Position numbers and translations under genes: made by a program. Positions 7,781 to 16,649 of a stretch of DNA of 46,504 nucleotides are shown here, piece by piece; position 1 is the stretch's first letter, and each line of letters begins with the position of its first letter. This stretch comes from Cyclobacteriaceae bacterium (GTDB taxonomy: Bacteria > Bacteroidota > Bacteroidia > Cytophagales > Cyclobacteriaceae): the NCBI GenBank assembly GCA_028285685.1, contig JANQOR010000002.1:1-46504 (forward strand). The letters are read 5' to 3'. The notes below the pieces were generated by a model. It saw nothing but the letters and a program-made list of their open reading frames with translations. It was not told where the DNA came from and did not search any database.

Positions 7781-8461
7781 ATGAAATTAATGATAATAAC
7801 ATCGGTTTTGACTTTCGTGGCCTTAAGTGTCAAGGGTCAACCAAACAAAGTGCATCATGCTGGGGCCTTGATGCAAATTATGCACGAAGGCAAGCTGGGA
7901 GCAAATGCCTCCCTTGATAGCCTAGCTCAGGAAAATGTGTATGGTTTAGGTGCACTCGATTCACTCAGTGGCGAATTTATGATTGACGATGGGAGAATTT
8001 TTGTTAGCCAGGTAAGCAACGAAAAGGAATCTGTTTTTGAAAACAAGTCAAGTAGAGCAACGCTATTGGTCTATTCTCAAGTAAATGAGTGGGAGGCTTT
8101 CGATTTCAAGGACAAAGACTTGGATGCAGGACTTAAAAAAGTTGCGAAAGAAAAGAACTTAACAGGACCCTTCCCTTTCATGCTCAAAGGCTCGTTCCCA
8201 GGTCTTGATTACCACATAATCAATTTCGATCCGTCCAAAGATCAGATTTCGGATCATAAAAAGAGTGCATTAAAATCAAGCCTGGCGGATAAGGACGTAC
8301 GTGTATTGGGGTTTTATTCTACGTCGCACCAGGGGATTTTCACCCATCACAATTCAAACGTCCACATGCATGTGATTTGTCATAAGGAAAAGAGAATGGG
8401 GCATGTGGATAAACTTGATCTAGCGGACGCGTCCTTCACCTTGCTAGTTCCTAAATCATGA
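7781..8461 (+). CDS. Secreted acetolactate-decarboxylase-like protein with altered active site
   Basis: The chosen ATG gives 226 residues with a signal peptide (M-K-L-M-I-I-T-S-V-L-T-F-V-A); a GTG/ATG-like reading from 7703 would bury this signal. The fold signature of alpha-acetolactate decarboxylase is clear: L-S-G-E-F-M-I-D-D-G-R (E65) and H-M-H...G-H-V with H195, H197 and H208, which keep the +2/+13 spacing of the zinc triad I recall from the Brevibacillus enzyme (194/196/207). However, the position of its catalytic Arg145 reads H145 (G-S-F-P-G-L-D-Y-H), and the protein ends before the C-terminal catalytic Glu. Export plus these changes make cytosolic acetoin synthesis unlikely. I infer a periplasmic zinc- or copper-binding protein. 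It ends in an ATGA overlap with the TonB receptor. Confidence 0.8.
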   Translation: MKLMIITSVLTFVALSVKGQPNKVHHAGALMQIMHEGKLGANASLDSLAQENVYGLGALDSLSGEFMIDDGRIFVSQVSNEKESVFENKSSRATLLVYSQVNEWEAFDFKDKDLDAGLKKVAKEKNLTGPFPFMLKGSFPGLDYHIINFDPSKDQISDHKKSALKSSLADKDVRVLGFYSTSHQGIFTHHNSNVHMHVICHKEKRMGHVDKLDLADASFTLLVPKS

Positions 8462-10674
8462 AGCGAAGTAGTAAGATGAATTCTTCCAAGTATTTACATG
8501 CTTTCCTGCTGTGTGCGATGTCCATTCAACTTCAAGCCCAGGTGGCCAAAGGAATGATTGCTGACCAGCAACATCAACCGTTGATTGGAGCTACAGTCTT
8601 GGAACTAGGAACGCAAAATGGTGTGGTGACGAACGTAAACGGAGCTTTCGAGTTAGAGCTTTCAAGCTCGGAGGCTCTAATTGTTATCTCCTATACAGGA
8701 TTTCTTTCAGATACCATCCAGGCAGATGTATCTAAGCCTGTGCATATTATGCTCAAAGAGGATTCTAAAGAATTGGACCAGGTAGTGGTAAGTGCCAGTA
8801 GCACCTTTTTGGATGATCTTGAATCAAAGCATATAGAGGTAATTACCGAGGCAGAACTGACTAAAGCAGCTTGTTGCAACCTCTCCGAAAGTTTTGAGAC
8901 GAACGCATCGGTGGATGTGTCATTTACGGATGCAATCAGCGGCGCCAAAACGATTCGAATGCTCGGATTGGACGGAAGTTATGTACAGATCAACCGTGAA
9001 AACATCCCGAACGTGCGTGGACTTTCAGGCCGGTACGGCTTGGGTTATGTACCCGGAACCTGGGTTCAGTCGATTGATGTGGGAAAAGGTGCAGGAACTG
9101 TGGTCAATGGCTATGAATCCATGACTGGACAGATCAACGTAGAGCTGAAAAAGCCAGAGAACAGTGAAAAGCTTTATCTGAATTCGTACGCAAATTCATT
9201 CGGCCGATTAGAGTTGAATGCAAATCATGCCTGGGACATCAATGAAAAATGGAGTTCTGCTGTTTTACTTCACAGCAATTACTTCAATAATGAGTTAGAC
9301 AAGAACGAGGATGGTTTTATGGATCTGCCTAAATCCAAGCAGATCAATGTGATGAATCGCTACAAATTCCAGGGTGATAAGCTTGTTTCCCAGATTGGTT
9401 TGAATCTGATGCGGGATGAAAAAGCTGGTGGCCAGTTAGGATTCGATTTTGGTGATGATTTCGGAGCGTCAAGCCAGTATGGATTTGTGAACAACACCAC
9501 ACGTCTGGAATTGTTCGGAAAAACGGGCCTGCTTTTTCAACACAAGCCTTACAAAGGCTGGGGATTCATCTACTCGGGAGTATATCAGGACATCGATGCT
9601 GGATTTGGCAGGGATGGATATGAAGGTGAAGAAACCACTTTGTACGGAAACATTATTTTCCAGAACATCATCGGAAATTCCTTTCACCAGTATAAAACCG
9701 GAGCGAGCATACTTTATGACAATTTCAATGAGGTTTATGCAGACTCAGCATTCTCGAGGAAGGAAATAGTTCCGGGCTTTTACTATGAGTACTCGTATCT
9801 TCCTTCTGATAAATTTTCATTGCTGCTTGGAGCAAGGGCCGATTTTCATAATCTGTATGGCACGTATTTTACCCCAAGGATTCACTCCAGGTATCAATTA
9901 TCCCCAAATACCACAATCAGAGCTGCCATCGGACGCGGGTATCGCACACCAAATGCGATCGTCGAAAACAGCAATGTCCTTGTTTCATCACGACAGCTTG
10001 TTGTTCGTGAAAGCCCAGACCCGGAAGTCTCATGGAACATGGGTGGCAGTTTAGTGACAGCCATTCCATTGGGAAGCAAAAAGTTAAATCTAATCGCAGA
10101 CTACTTCTACACCACATTTGAGAATCAGCTGATCTACGACATGGATCAAAATTCAAGTCAATTGGCAGTTTATAATTTGGATGGAAGGTCCTTTGCAAAT
10201 AGTTTTCAAATCGAAGGGAATTATCAGTTTAATGATTTCTTGAGTGTGAAGAGCGCCTACAAATTCTATGATGTGAAAGCAACATTTGACGGTGAACTTC
10301 GGCAAGTGCCCTATACCTCGAGGGACCGATTCTTTTTAAATACATCATATGCTACCAAATACGACAAGTGGGAAGCTGATGCAACTTTGCAATGGTCCGG
10401 AAGTAAGCGATTACCTAACACCACAGATAAGCCGGTGGAGTTTCAAAGGGCAGCTTCTTCGCCGGACTTCTTCCTTGTGAATGCCCAAATAAGTAGAGGT
10501 TTTCGGTGGGGAAACATTTACCTGGGATCAGAGAATTTGCTGAACTTCACACAAGATGATCCAATCATTGACTCGGAAAATCCGTTCAGCAACGACTTTG
10601 ATGCTTCGGTGGTATGGGCACCTATTGCCGGCCGGATGGTGTATGCAGGGTTTAGATATAAGATCAAAAGATAA
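8458..10674 (+). CDS. TonB-dependent receptor of heavy-metal type
   Basis: A 738-residue outer-membrane receptor. A signal peptide (1-28, ending L-Q-A-Q) is followed by a carboxypeptidase-regulatory-like domain (about 29-100; G-A-T-V-L-E-L-G), a plug domain (about 115-230) and a 22-strand-type barrel ending in Y-A-G-F-R-Y-K-I-K-R. The plug carries an unusual A-A-C-C-N-L-S-E-S-F (C139-C140) and an I-R-M-L-G-L-D-G-S-Y-V-Q motif, which I associate with receptors found next to HMA proteins in Bacteroidota. It should move a ligand, perhaps a metal complex, across the outer membrane using TonB energy. Its start overlaps the previous gene by 4 bases, so both are in one operon. Confidence 0.88.
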   Translation: MKRSSKMNSSKYLHAFLLCAMSIQLQAQVAKGMIADQQHQPLIGATVLELGTQNGVVTNVNGAFELELSSSEALIVISYTGFLSDTIQADVSKPVHIMLKEDSKELDQVVVSASSTFLDDLESKHIEVITEAELTKAACCNLSESFETNASVDVSFTDAISGAKTIRMLGLDGSYVQINRENIPNVRGLSGRYGLGYVPGTWVQSIDVGKGAGTVVNGYESMTGQINVELKKPENSEKLYLNSYANSFGRLELNANHAWDINEKWSSAVLLHSNYFNNELDKNEDGFMDLPKSKQINVMNRYKFQGDKLVSQIGLNLMRDEKAGGQLGFDFGDDFGASSQYGFVNNTTRLELFGKTGLLFQHKPYKGWGFIYSGVYQDIDAGFGRDGYEGEETTLYGNIIFQNIIGNSFHQYKTGASILYDNFNEVYADSAFSRKEIVPGFYYEYSYLPSDKFSLLLGARADFHNLYGTYFTPRIHSRYQLSPNTTIRAAIGRGYRTPNAIVENSNVLVSSRQLVVRESPDPEVSWNMGGSLVTAIPLGSKKLNLIADYFYTTFENQLIYDMDQNSSQLAVYNLDGRSFANSFQIEGNYQFNDFLSVKSAYKFYDVKATFDGELRQVPYTSRDRFFLNTSYATKYDKWEADATLQWSGSKRLPNTTDKPVEFQRAASSPDFFLVNAQISRGFRWGNIYLGSENLLNFTQDDPIIDSENPFSNDFDASVVWAPIAGRMVYAGFRYKIKR

Positions 10675-10705
10675 ATTAGGATTTAAGAACTTAGAATTAG
10701 AAATT

Positions 10706-11101
10706 ATGAATATGAAAACACTTTTTTCAACAATCACAACCTTTCTGGTGATGACGTCTTTTGCTCAGAAAGAGCCGGTTAAAGTCGCCAAAGGTCATCA
10801 GGTCGAAATTCAAACTTCGGCAATATGTGCGATGTGTCAACATGCTATTGAATACGATCTGACCTTTGCTAAAGGTGTGAAAAGCGCTGACCTCAACCTT
10901 GACAACAAGGTGGTGACAATCGTCTATAACGAAGATAAAATCACTCCTGAGGAGCTTCGTACCAGAATTACCAAAGTGGGTTATCACGCGGATTTCATGG
11001 CACGAGACTCGATCGCGTATGAAAACCTACCGATGTGCTGTAAAGATGGCAATCACGGTACTCCTAAAGTACAAAAACCTACACCCAGGAAGAACAATTG
11101 A
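10706..11101 (+). CDS. Periplasmic heavy-metal-associated (HMA) domain protein
   Basis: A 131-residue protein with a signal peptide (M-N-M-K-T-L-F-S-T-I to S-F-A) and one HMA domain: T-S-A-I-C-A-M-C-Q-H-A-I (C41, C44), V-K-S-A-D-L-N-L-D, and V-G-Y-H-A-D. A second cysteine pair (C111-C112, P-M-C-C-K-D) sits in the tail before a Lys/Pro-rich end. HMA domains carry Cu(I), Zn or similar soft metals between partners. The start was placed at the ATG that gives the signal peptide, 31 bases after the receptor stop codon. It probably takes metal from, or gives it to, the receptor or the DUF4396 protein. Confidence 0.88.
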   Translation: MNMKTLFSTITTFLVMTSFAQKEPVKVAKGHQVEIQTSAICAMCQHAIEYDLTFAKGVKSADLNLDNKVVTIVYNEDKITPEELRTRITKVGYHADFMARDSIAYENLPMCCKDGNHGTPKVQKPTPRKNN

Positions 11102-11119
11102 ATTTTTTACCATCTGGAA

Positions 11120-11156
11120 CACAAAGGAGTTCTGTGAACTTTGTGCCTCCTTTGTG
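11120..11156. repeat. Inverted repeat with TTTGTG iterations
   Basis: CACAAAGGAG (11120-11129) and CTCCTTTGTG (11147-11156) are perfect 10-bp inverted arms around a 17-base loop. The right side continues as CTTTGTG-like iterations to 11166. No T tract follows, so it is not a standard terminator. It lies between the HMA gene and the lipoprotein gene and may attenuate or stabilise the message. Confidence 0.6.
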
Positions 11157-11174
11157 CTCTTTGTGGTTGATCAT

Positions 11175-12398
11175 ATGAAACATACACTGCTTATATATCT
11201 AATTATTCTGGTTTCTTGCAACACACGTAAACCGGAAGCGGCCATTCCGGTTCAACCCATTCCAGTTCCCTCCGGAGAAAGTGCCTCCCTGCCCTATTTG
11301 ATCACGGGCGACGATGGCAACCTATACTTCTCTTGGGTAGAAAAGAAAGATTCCGGTTGGGTTGAATTGAAATACTCGAAGCTTGAGGGCGGCACATGGA
11401 CGGAAAATGAATTAATCGCGAAGGGTAATGACTGGTTTGTGAACTGGGCTGACTATCCAATGGTTGCGGTTGATATAGATGGGAATATGATAGCTCACTA
11501 CCTTGCCAAAAGTTCAGCTGGAACATATTCGTATGATGTGAACATCGTTTTGAAAAAAGCAGGTGAAACCAACTGGTCTTCTCCAATAGTTCCACACCGG
11601 GACGGGACTCCGACGGAGCATGGTTTTGCCACACTCCTTCCTCAGAACAACGGTACCTTCCAGGTTTCCTGGCTGGATGGAAGAAACACAGGAGGAAGTA
11701 ATCATAGTGAGCACGGTGGAAATGGAGCAATGACCATTCGAACAGCCATTTTGGATATGAATGGTGAGCTTTCAGGCAAAGTTGAGCTAGACGATCGTGT
11801 GTGTGATTGCTGCCAGACGACTGGAGCAAATACAGGAAATGGTCCGGTCGTCCTGTATCGTGATCGTTCCGAAATGGAGGTCAGAGATATGTCCATTGTT
11901 AGAAAGGTGAATCAGACCTGGACCTCTCCTACTTCAGTTCACGACGACAACTGGAACATTGCGGGGTGCCCTGTCAATGGACCCAGAGCAGCTTCAATAG
12001 ACAACAATTTGGTTGTTGCCTGGTATTCTGCTTCGAATAACCAGCCAGAAGTCAAAGTTGCTTTTTCCAAAAATGGCGGTGAGACATTTGATCAGCCGAT
12101 CATCATTGACGAGGTAAGCCCTTTGGGTAGGGTCGATATCGCATTGGTAAGCGCGCAAAAGGCCATGGTTTCATGGCTGACATCCGAGAACGGAAAAACA
12201 ATTATAAAAGCACGTTTCGTTAATTCTATTGGAATCCTTTCAGAGCCACAAACGATCGCGGAAACCAGCGAATCACGTGGAAGTGGGTTTCCTCAGATCG
12301 AAAGACTTGGCGACAAGATCTACATCGCCTGGACGGTCTACGAAAAGGAAAAACCCTCTCAAATAAAGCTAACGAGCTTAAGCAATCGTTTGTATTGA
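11175..12398 (+). CDS. Sialidase-fold (beta-propeller) lipoprotein with CxCC motif
   Basis: A 407-residue protein. The ATG chosen gives a lipoprotein signal (L-I-I-L-V-S-C, acylated C15); longer readings upstream are not supported. The body is made of repeated strands with Asp-box-like turns (D-G-N-L-Y-F-S-W, S-K-N-G-G-E-T-F-D), as in six-bladed sialidase-like propellers. A rare C-D-C-C-Q-T motif (C210, C212, C213) with C265 (A-G-C-P-V-N-G-P) suggests a metal or disulfide site. Canonical sialidase arginines are not evident, so glycosidase activity is not claimed. It follows the HMA gene in the same direction and completes the Cys-rich module. Confidence 0.75.
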   Translation: MKHTLLIYLIILVSCNTRKPEAAIPVQPIPVPSGESASLPYLITGDDGNLYFSWVEKKDSGWVELKYSKLEGGTWTENELIAKGNDWFVNWADYPMVAVDIDGNMIAHYLAKSSAGTYSYDVNIVLKKAGETNWSSPIVPHRDGTPTEHGFATLLPQNNGTFQVSWLDGRNTGGSNHSEHGGNGAMTIRTAILDMNGELSGKVELDDRVCDCCQTTGANTGNGPVVLYRDRSEMEVRDMSIVRKVNQTWTSPTSVHDDNWNIAGCPVNGPRAASIDNNLVVAWYSASNNQPEVKVAFSKNGGETFDQPIIIDEVSPLGRVDIALVSAQKAMVSWLTSENGKTIIKARFVNSIGILSEPQTIAETSESRGSGFPQIERLGDKIYIAWTVYEKEKPSQIKLTSLSNRLY

Positions 12399-12408
12399 GT
12401 CAATCAGG

Positions 12409-12520
12409 AATTATCAATTATTAATTATTAATTATTAATTATCAATTACTAATCATCTACGACCCCAAAATCCACAATCCACCAATCTAAAATCTGAATC
12501 CTTCCAATTTAATCTGCACT
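12409..12520. repeat. Low-complexity intergenic repeats (ATTAATT and CCAATCTAAAATCT types)
   Basis: 12409-12450 is built from imperfect copies of ATTAATT/ATCAATT. 12465-12500 then holds C/A-rich words (AATCCACAATCC, CCAATCTAAAATCT). The 14-mer CCAATCTAAAATCT is also present in the 16650-16830 gap. The block fills the space between two convergent genes and shows no coding signal. Confidence 0.7.
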
Positions 12521-12524
12521 CACC

Positions 12525-14810
12525 CTATTTCTTGATCTTGTACCGAAACCCTAGTGTAAGTCGCTGGCTCTGGTACTTTTCCCGCGTTTCAAGACGGAAA
12601 TTTTCTGCTACTACCGTCGATCCGTAAAAGCTGGTGTCAAACACATCTACAAGCGAGAGAGAGAACGTAGCACGTTTGTTATTGGAGATTTTTTGTACCG
12701 CAGCATTGATATAGTGTCTCGGCAATCCAAACGATTGTACTCCATACCTACGTGCCCGATAATATTGTGTTAGATCCATCGTCCAACCCTTACCGAGTTT
12801 GATTTTCTGGCGTAATCTTCCCTGCCAGTTAAACCTCCGTTGAAAAAAGACCTCCTCAGAAGTATCACCAAAAAGGGTCCGATACCCACTTGTAGATCCT
12901 TCTAGCGTCACCGCATCGCTAAGGTCGTAGCTGAAACTCACCTCGATACCGTCGCTGTTTCTAACACCGAGGTTTCGGTATGACAAAAGAACCTGGTCTT
13001 CCGCATTTGGTTCAGTAAACTGCTGAATCACGTTCTCAGTTGTCCGCCTAAAGGCCGTTGCATCAAGAGACAACCTGCCAATACTGTTTGAATACGTAAC
13101 CTCGTACAGATACGCAAACTCTGGTCGAATGTAGGGGTTTCCTGTTTGAACGTTTAGCGGGTCAATATATGAAACAAACGGGCTGGCTTCCCAGAAAGAG
13201 GGTCGGTTGATTCTTCGTGTTAAGTTAAACCCAAAGCTGTGATCTCGTCGGCCTAGCGCATACTTCCATTGCACACTTGGAAAGAGATTGGTGAAGGACT
13301 GGACAAATGAACTATCAGATGAGAGATCTGTTGTTTCAGTTCTAAAATGCTCCAAACGTAGTCCAAGAGAATACTCAAATCGTCCTAGCTCATCCGTGTA
13401 CTGACTGTAACCAGCATACTTCGTCATCATAACTGAAAAAGAGTTGACTAGAGGAGCTTGCCCGGTAAAGCCGAGATCTTGGTTAACTGTATAGTTAAAG
13501 GTATTAAGAGCAGTACCTGTTTCAAGTCTCTTCTCTTCAGCAAATGGTATCGTGTAATCCAATTTTGCGTTGTGAAATCGCTGAAATTCCGTCTCGCTGG
13601 AAAATCGAATAGGCTGAGTAATAGGTGTATCGCTAAGGTCAACATCAAAAATATTGAAGTCAGCGTCGTTGATCTCATCTTCACCACCAGAAGTCACTTG
13701 GAAATTCAGTGATCCGTGATCAAATTCTTTTGCCAGCGAAAAAGAAAACGTGATCTCATCCTCAATTTCGAGCAACGAATTATCATATTCCAGATCTGAC
13801 GTCCCATTCGAATATTCAAAAGTGTTGATTAGATGATCGTTCATGTCATCGTCCCAACGCAGGTAATTCACATCCAAGCCGATGGCTAATGTCTTATTTG
13901 GCTCGAAGGAAACACCGGTAGAAATGTCCCTCGTAAGCCCCTTGCCATCCGTAGTAGAACTGTAAACATATCGGCGTAAATCGTTTGCTGACGTAAGTCG
14001 ATCCGAATCAATTAACGTCTCATATCTGGATCTTCGCTCATTAGCATTCAGAAAAAAAGTGAATTTATTAGTAGAGACACTCCAATTGAAACCAGCAGAG
14101 ATCCGTGGGGGAGCTGTCAAATTTGTGTATAGCTCAAGCTTCGAAGAAGTGCTCTTGTTGTAGATCAGGTTGATAATTCCAGCAACACCTTCTGCGTCAT
14201 ATTTGGAGGAAGGGTTTGTGATCAATTCAATCTTCTGGAGAGCCTCTGCTGAAATGAATTGCAAAGTTCGGGGGTCGCGGGTGGTTTCTCTTCCATTTAC
14301 GTAGATGATCACATTCTGGCTTCCCCGGACGGAAATCCCCCCTTCCGAAGTTGTGGAGACTGACGGAAGCGATTCCATCGCCATCAGAGCCGTGGTGCCG
14401 CTATTCATCAGGTCATTTCCGATATGCAACGTTTTCTTTCCAAGATCACTTTCAATGTGACTTCTCTCGCCACGTACGACAACCTCTTCTAACTGAACGA
14501 TATCGGACATTAGGTTCAAGACACCCAGATCCATATCATCGGTCACCCTCAAACTGTCCAAATACAGCGTCTCAAAACCAACCATCTGCAATCGAAATTG
14601 ATAAAGACCAGGAGACAACATCAAACGGAAGAATCCGGCTGGATCTGTAAAAGCCCCCTCCCTTCGATTAACATCTGATATCGACTCAAACAAGACGGTC
14701 GCAAAAGGGATCGATATACCATCCTCATCCTGAATTTGTCCGGAAATCTGCACTTGTGCAGTCACGCACAGACTAAATCCCATCATAACTATTAAAAAGT
14801 ACTTGCTCAT
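12525..14810 (-). CDS. Outer-membrane beta-barrel protein (TonB-receptor-like, OMP_b-brl_3 type)
   Basis: With the start at 14810 the protein has 761 residues and a clean signal peptide (M-S-K-Y-F-L-I-V-M-M-G-F); the upstream start adds 12 residues without a signal character. An AAAGAG sequence lies before this ATG. Order: carboxypeptidase-regulatory-like domain (about 20-100; G-I-S-I-P-F-A-T-V), plug-like domain (about 105-220; G-G-I-S-V-R-G-S-Q-N-V-I-I-Y-V-N-G), then a long barrel ending L-G-F-R-Y-K-I-K-K. Members of this family are receptor-like proteins, often near LytTR or ECF regulators. It is divergent from the LytS/LytTR pair, which suggests control by it. The ligand is unknown. Confidence 0.85.
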   Translation of the reverse strand: MSKYFLIVMMGFSLCVTAQVQISGQIQDEDGISIPFATVLFESISDVNRREGAFTDPAGFFRLMLSPGLYQFRLQMVGFETLYLDSLRVTDDMDLGVLNLMSDIVQLEEVVVRGERSHIESDLGKKTLHIGNDLMNSGTTALMAMESLPSVSTTSEGGISVRGSQNVIIYVNGRETTRDPRTLQFISAEALQKIELITNPSSKYDAEGVAGIINLIYNKSTSSKLELYTNLTAPPRISAGFNWSVSTNKFTFFLNANERRSRYETLIDSDRLTSANDLRRYVYSSTTDGKGLTRDISTGVSFEPNKTLAIGLDVNYLRWDDDMNDHLINTFEYSNGTSDLEYDNSLLEIEDEITFSFSLAKEFDHGSLNFQVTSGGEDEINDADFNIFDVDLSDTPITQPIRFSSETEFQRFHNAKLDYTIPFAEEKRLETGTALNTFNYTVNQDLGFTGQAPLVNSFSVMMTKYAGYSQYTDELGRFEYSLGLRLEHFRTETTDLSSDSSFVQSFTNLFPSVQWKYALGRRDHSFGFNLTRRINRPSFWEASPFVSYIDPLNVQTGNPYIRPEFAYLYEVTYSNSIGRLSLDATAFRRTTENVIQQFTEPNAEDQVLLSYRNLGVRNSDGIEVSFSYDLSDAVTLEGSTSGYRTLFGDTSEEVFFQRRFNWQGRLRQKIKLGKGWTMDLTQYYRARRYGVQSFGLPRHYINAAVQKISNNKRATFSLSLVDVFDTSFYGSTVVAENFRLETREKYQSQRLTLGFRYKIKK

Positions 14811-14966
14811 AGTCTCTTTTTCGATCCAAAAAAGAGCATTTAGCACATCTATCTAAATTTTATCGGTAAATGACCATTTCTAAGGGGTGTTGGTTGTTTA
14901 CCCGCCAATAACAGGCATTGACCGGAATAAATTTGACCCGTTACGTAGTTGTCCTATTTTAGAAAA

Positions 14967-15959
14967 ATGTTTAAATCGGCCGATCGATCCCATCTGATCA
15001 ACTACCTGCTTATAGTTCTATGTCTGACCTATTCATTCGCCAATGATGGATCTGTGGAAGAAGCTATCAATTTAGCATGGATGCTTTTTCTAGGCGTATA
15101 TATTTTAGTCCCACGCTTCCTTTACCGACAACGTTACCTCTCTTTTCTCCTTGGTACCATTGCTACTCCGATACTTGGAGTGCTTGTCATGGAAATTATC
15201 ATTGAAGGTGATGCAGCCGCTTCAGACTTTGTGAGACTCTGGACCTGGACACACGAGCTACCACTCCTTTTATGGCCCTTTCTGTTCACCATTCTTGGAA
15301 AAGTTTCGATTGACTTGATTTTTAAACAAGACCTGATGGTGTCACTGGAAAGGGAAAGAGCGCAGAGTGAAATCAAGTTTCTCAAATCACAGTTGAGTCC
15401 CCATGTGTTGTTCAACAACCTCAACAATATCTACTCATTCGCCCTACACAAGTCAAAAGAAACACCCGATCTAATCTTGAAATTGTCAGAAGTCATGCGA
15501 TACATGCTCTATGAAGCCCAGAAGGAGCTGGTACCACTGCAAAAGGAGCTGACACATGTTGACGATTACATCGAACTCCAACAAATCCAACTGGAAAATC
15601 GAGGGGAGCTAGTCTACGAAAAGGAAGGAAAAACGGATAACTTGTACGTCGCTCCTCTTATGCTGATCAGTTTTGTAGAAAATTGTTTCAAACATGCTTC
15701 GGCTACCTCCGTAGATGACTTGAAAATTGTGGTTCAAATTGAAGTGGCAGATGAATCCATCAATTTGTATCTTGAAAACAGCCATCACAGAAAGGATCCA
15801 ACAGACGAGGAACTATCCTTGCAAGAAGGAGGCATTGGCTTGGCCAACGTGAAACGAAGGCTTGAGCTGCTTTATCCAGATCAACATACCTTGCTGATTA
15901 AAGAATTAAAAAATCGATTTATAGTTAACCTTTCCATTCAGCTTGCAACTAACTCATGA
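14967..15959 (+). CDS. LytS/YehU-type sensor histidine kinase
   Basis: About 330 residues from the ATG at 14967 (a TTG six codons upstream is the alternative). Four hydrophobic segments (about 12-26, 36-50, 60-78, 95-115) form the sensor, with little outside the membrane. The kinase part has the His_kinase family box L-S-P-H-V-L-F-N-N-L-N (phospho-acceptor H146), an N-box F-V-E-N-C-F-K-H-A and a G-box G-G-I-G-L-A-N-V-K-R-R-L. A possible -7 element TAAATTTG lies at 14928-14935. The gene overlaps its response regulator by ATGA. The signal is unknown; the divergent beta-barrel gene is a candidate target. Confidence 0.9.
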   Translation: MFKSADRSHLINYLLIVLCLTYSFANDGSVEEAINLAWMLFLGVYILVPRFLYRQRYLSFLLGTIATPILGVLVMEIIIEGDAAASDFVRLWTWTHELPLLLWPFLFTILGKVSIDLIFKQDLMVSLERERAQSEIKFLKSQLSPHVLFNNLNNIYSFALHKSKETPDLILKLSEVMRYMLYEAQKELVPLQKELTHVDDYIELQQIQLENRGELVYEKEGKTDNLYVAPLMLISFVENCFKHASATSVDDLKIVVQIEVADESINLYLENSHHRKDPTDEELSLQEGGIGLANVKRRLELLYPDQHTLLIKELKNRFIVNLSIQLATNS

Positions 15960-16636
15960 ATTGCATCATAATAGAGGATCAATTACCGGCGCAGCGAATC
16001 ATAAAGAAATATTTGGCGCAAATGCCTGCTATGAAGCTGATTCAGTCCTTTCAGAATGCAATTGATGCGTCGGAATTCCTTCGTGCACATTCAGCTGATT
16101 TAATTTTTCTGGATATCAATTTGCCAAAAATCTCAGGTATCAATTTTCTAAAAAACCTTCCAAATCCTCCAAACGTGATAATAACAAGTGCCTATGCTCA
16201 ATACGCTCTGGAAGGTTTTGAACTTGATGTCGTCGACTATTTGCTAAAACCTTTTTCATTCGAACGATTTCATAAAGCCGTTTCAAAGGTGCCCGCTACT
16301 ACCAATGAACCATCAAATGATTTCATCTTCATTCGATGCGATAAAGAGTTTTTCAAAGTCAAGTCATCCGAAATCCAATACATAAAGGGAGACGATGATT
16401 TTACGAGGGTCCATACAAAAAGAAAAATGTTCTTGGACAATCGGGCAATGAAAACCTGGATCTCCGAACTGCCTTCCTCATTCATTCGCATTCACCGATC
16501 CTACATTCTTAACCTGGAGTACATCACCAGAATTTCCGGTCAGAGAGTATTCATAGATAACATGGAATTTCCCATCGGTCGCTCGCATAAGCAAAGAGTC
16601 ATGGAGATGATCGAATCAAAATCAGGTAAAGAGTAA
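15956..16636 (+). CDS. LytTR-family response regulator
   Basis: A 226-residue regulator. The receiver (1-120) has I-I-E-D at 5-8, phospho-acceptor D53 in L-I-F-L-D-I-N-L-P, T/S at I-I-T-S-A-Y and K in L-L-K-P-F. The LytTR DNA-binding domain (about 130-222) includes I-Q-Y-I-K-G-D-D-D-F-T-R-V, F-I-R-I-H-R-S-Y-I-L-N and I-G-R-S-H-K-Q. It is the partner of the LytS-type kinase, with which it shares a 4-base overlap. LytTR proteins bind paired direct repeats; I did not find a convincing pair in the divergent 14811-14966 region. Confidence 0.93.
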   Translation: MNCIIIEDQLPAQRIIKKYLAQMPAMKLIQSFQNAIDASEFLRAHSADLIFLDINLPKISGINFLKNLPNPPNVIITSAYAQYALEGFELDVVDYLLKPFSFERFHKAVSKVPATTNEPSNDFIFIRCDKEFFKVKSSEIQYIKGDDDFTRVHTKRKMFLDNRAMKTWISELPSSFIRIHRSYILNLEYITRISGQRVFIDNMEFPIGRSHKQRVMEMIESKSGKE

Positions 16637-16649
16637 TTAGTAAATTAGA

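Noticed and set aside
11302-11829. Minus-strand open frame inside the lipoprotein gene
   Set aside because: Cys/His/Ser-rich shadow frame with no start signal; the plus-strand lipoprotein explains the sequence.
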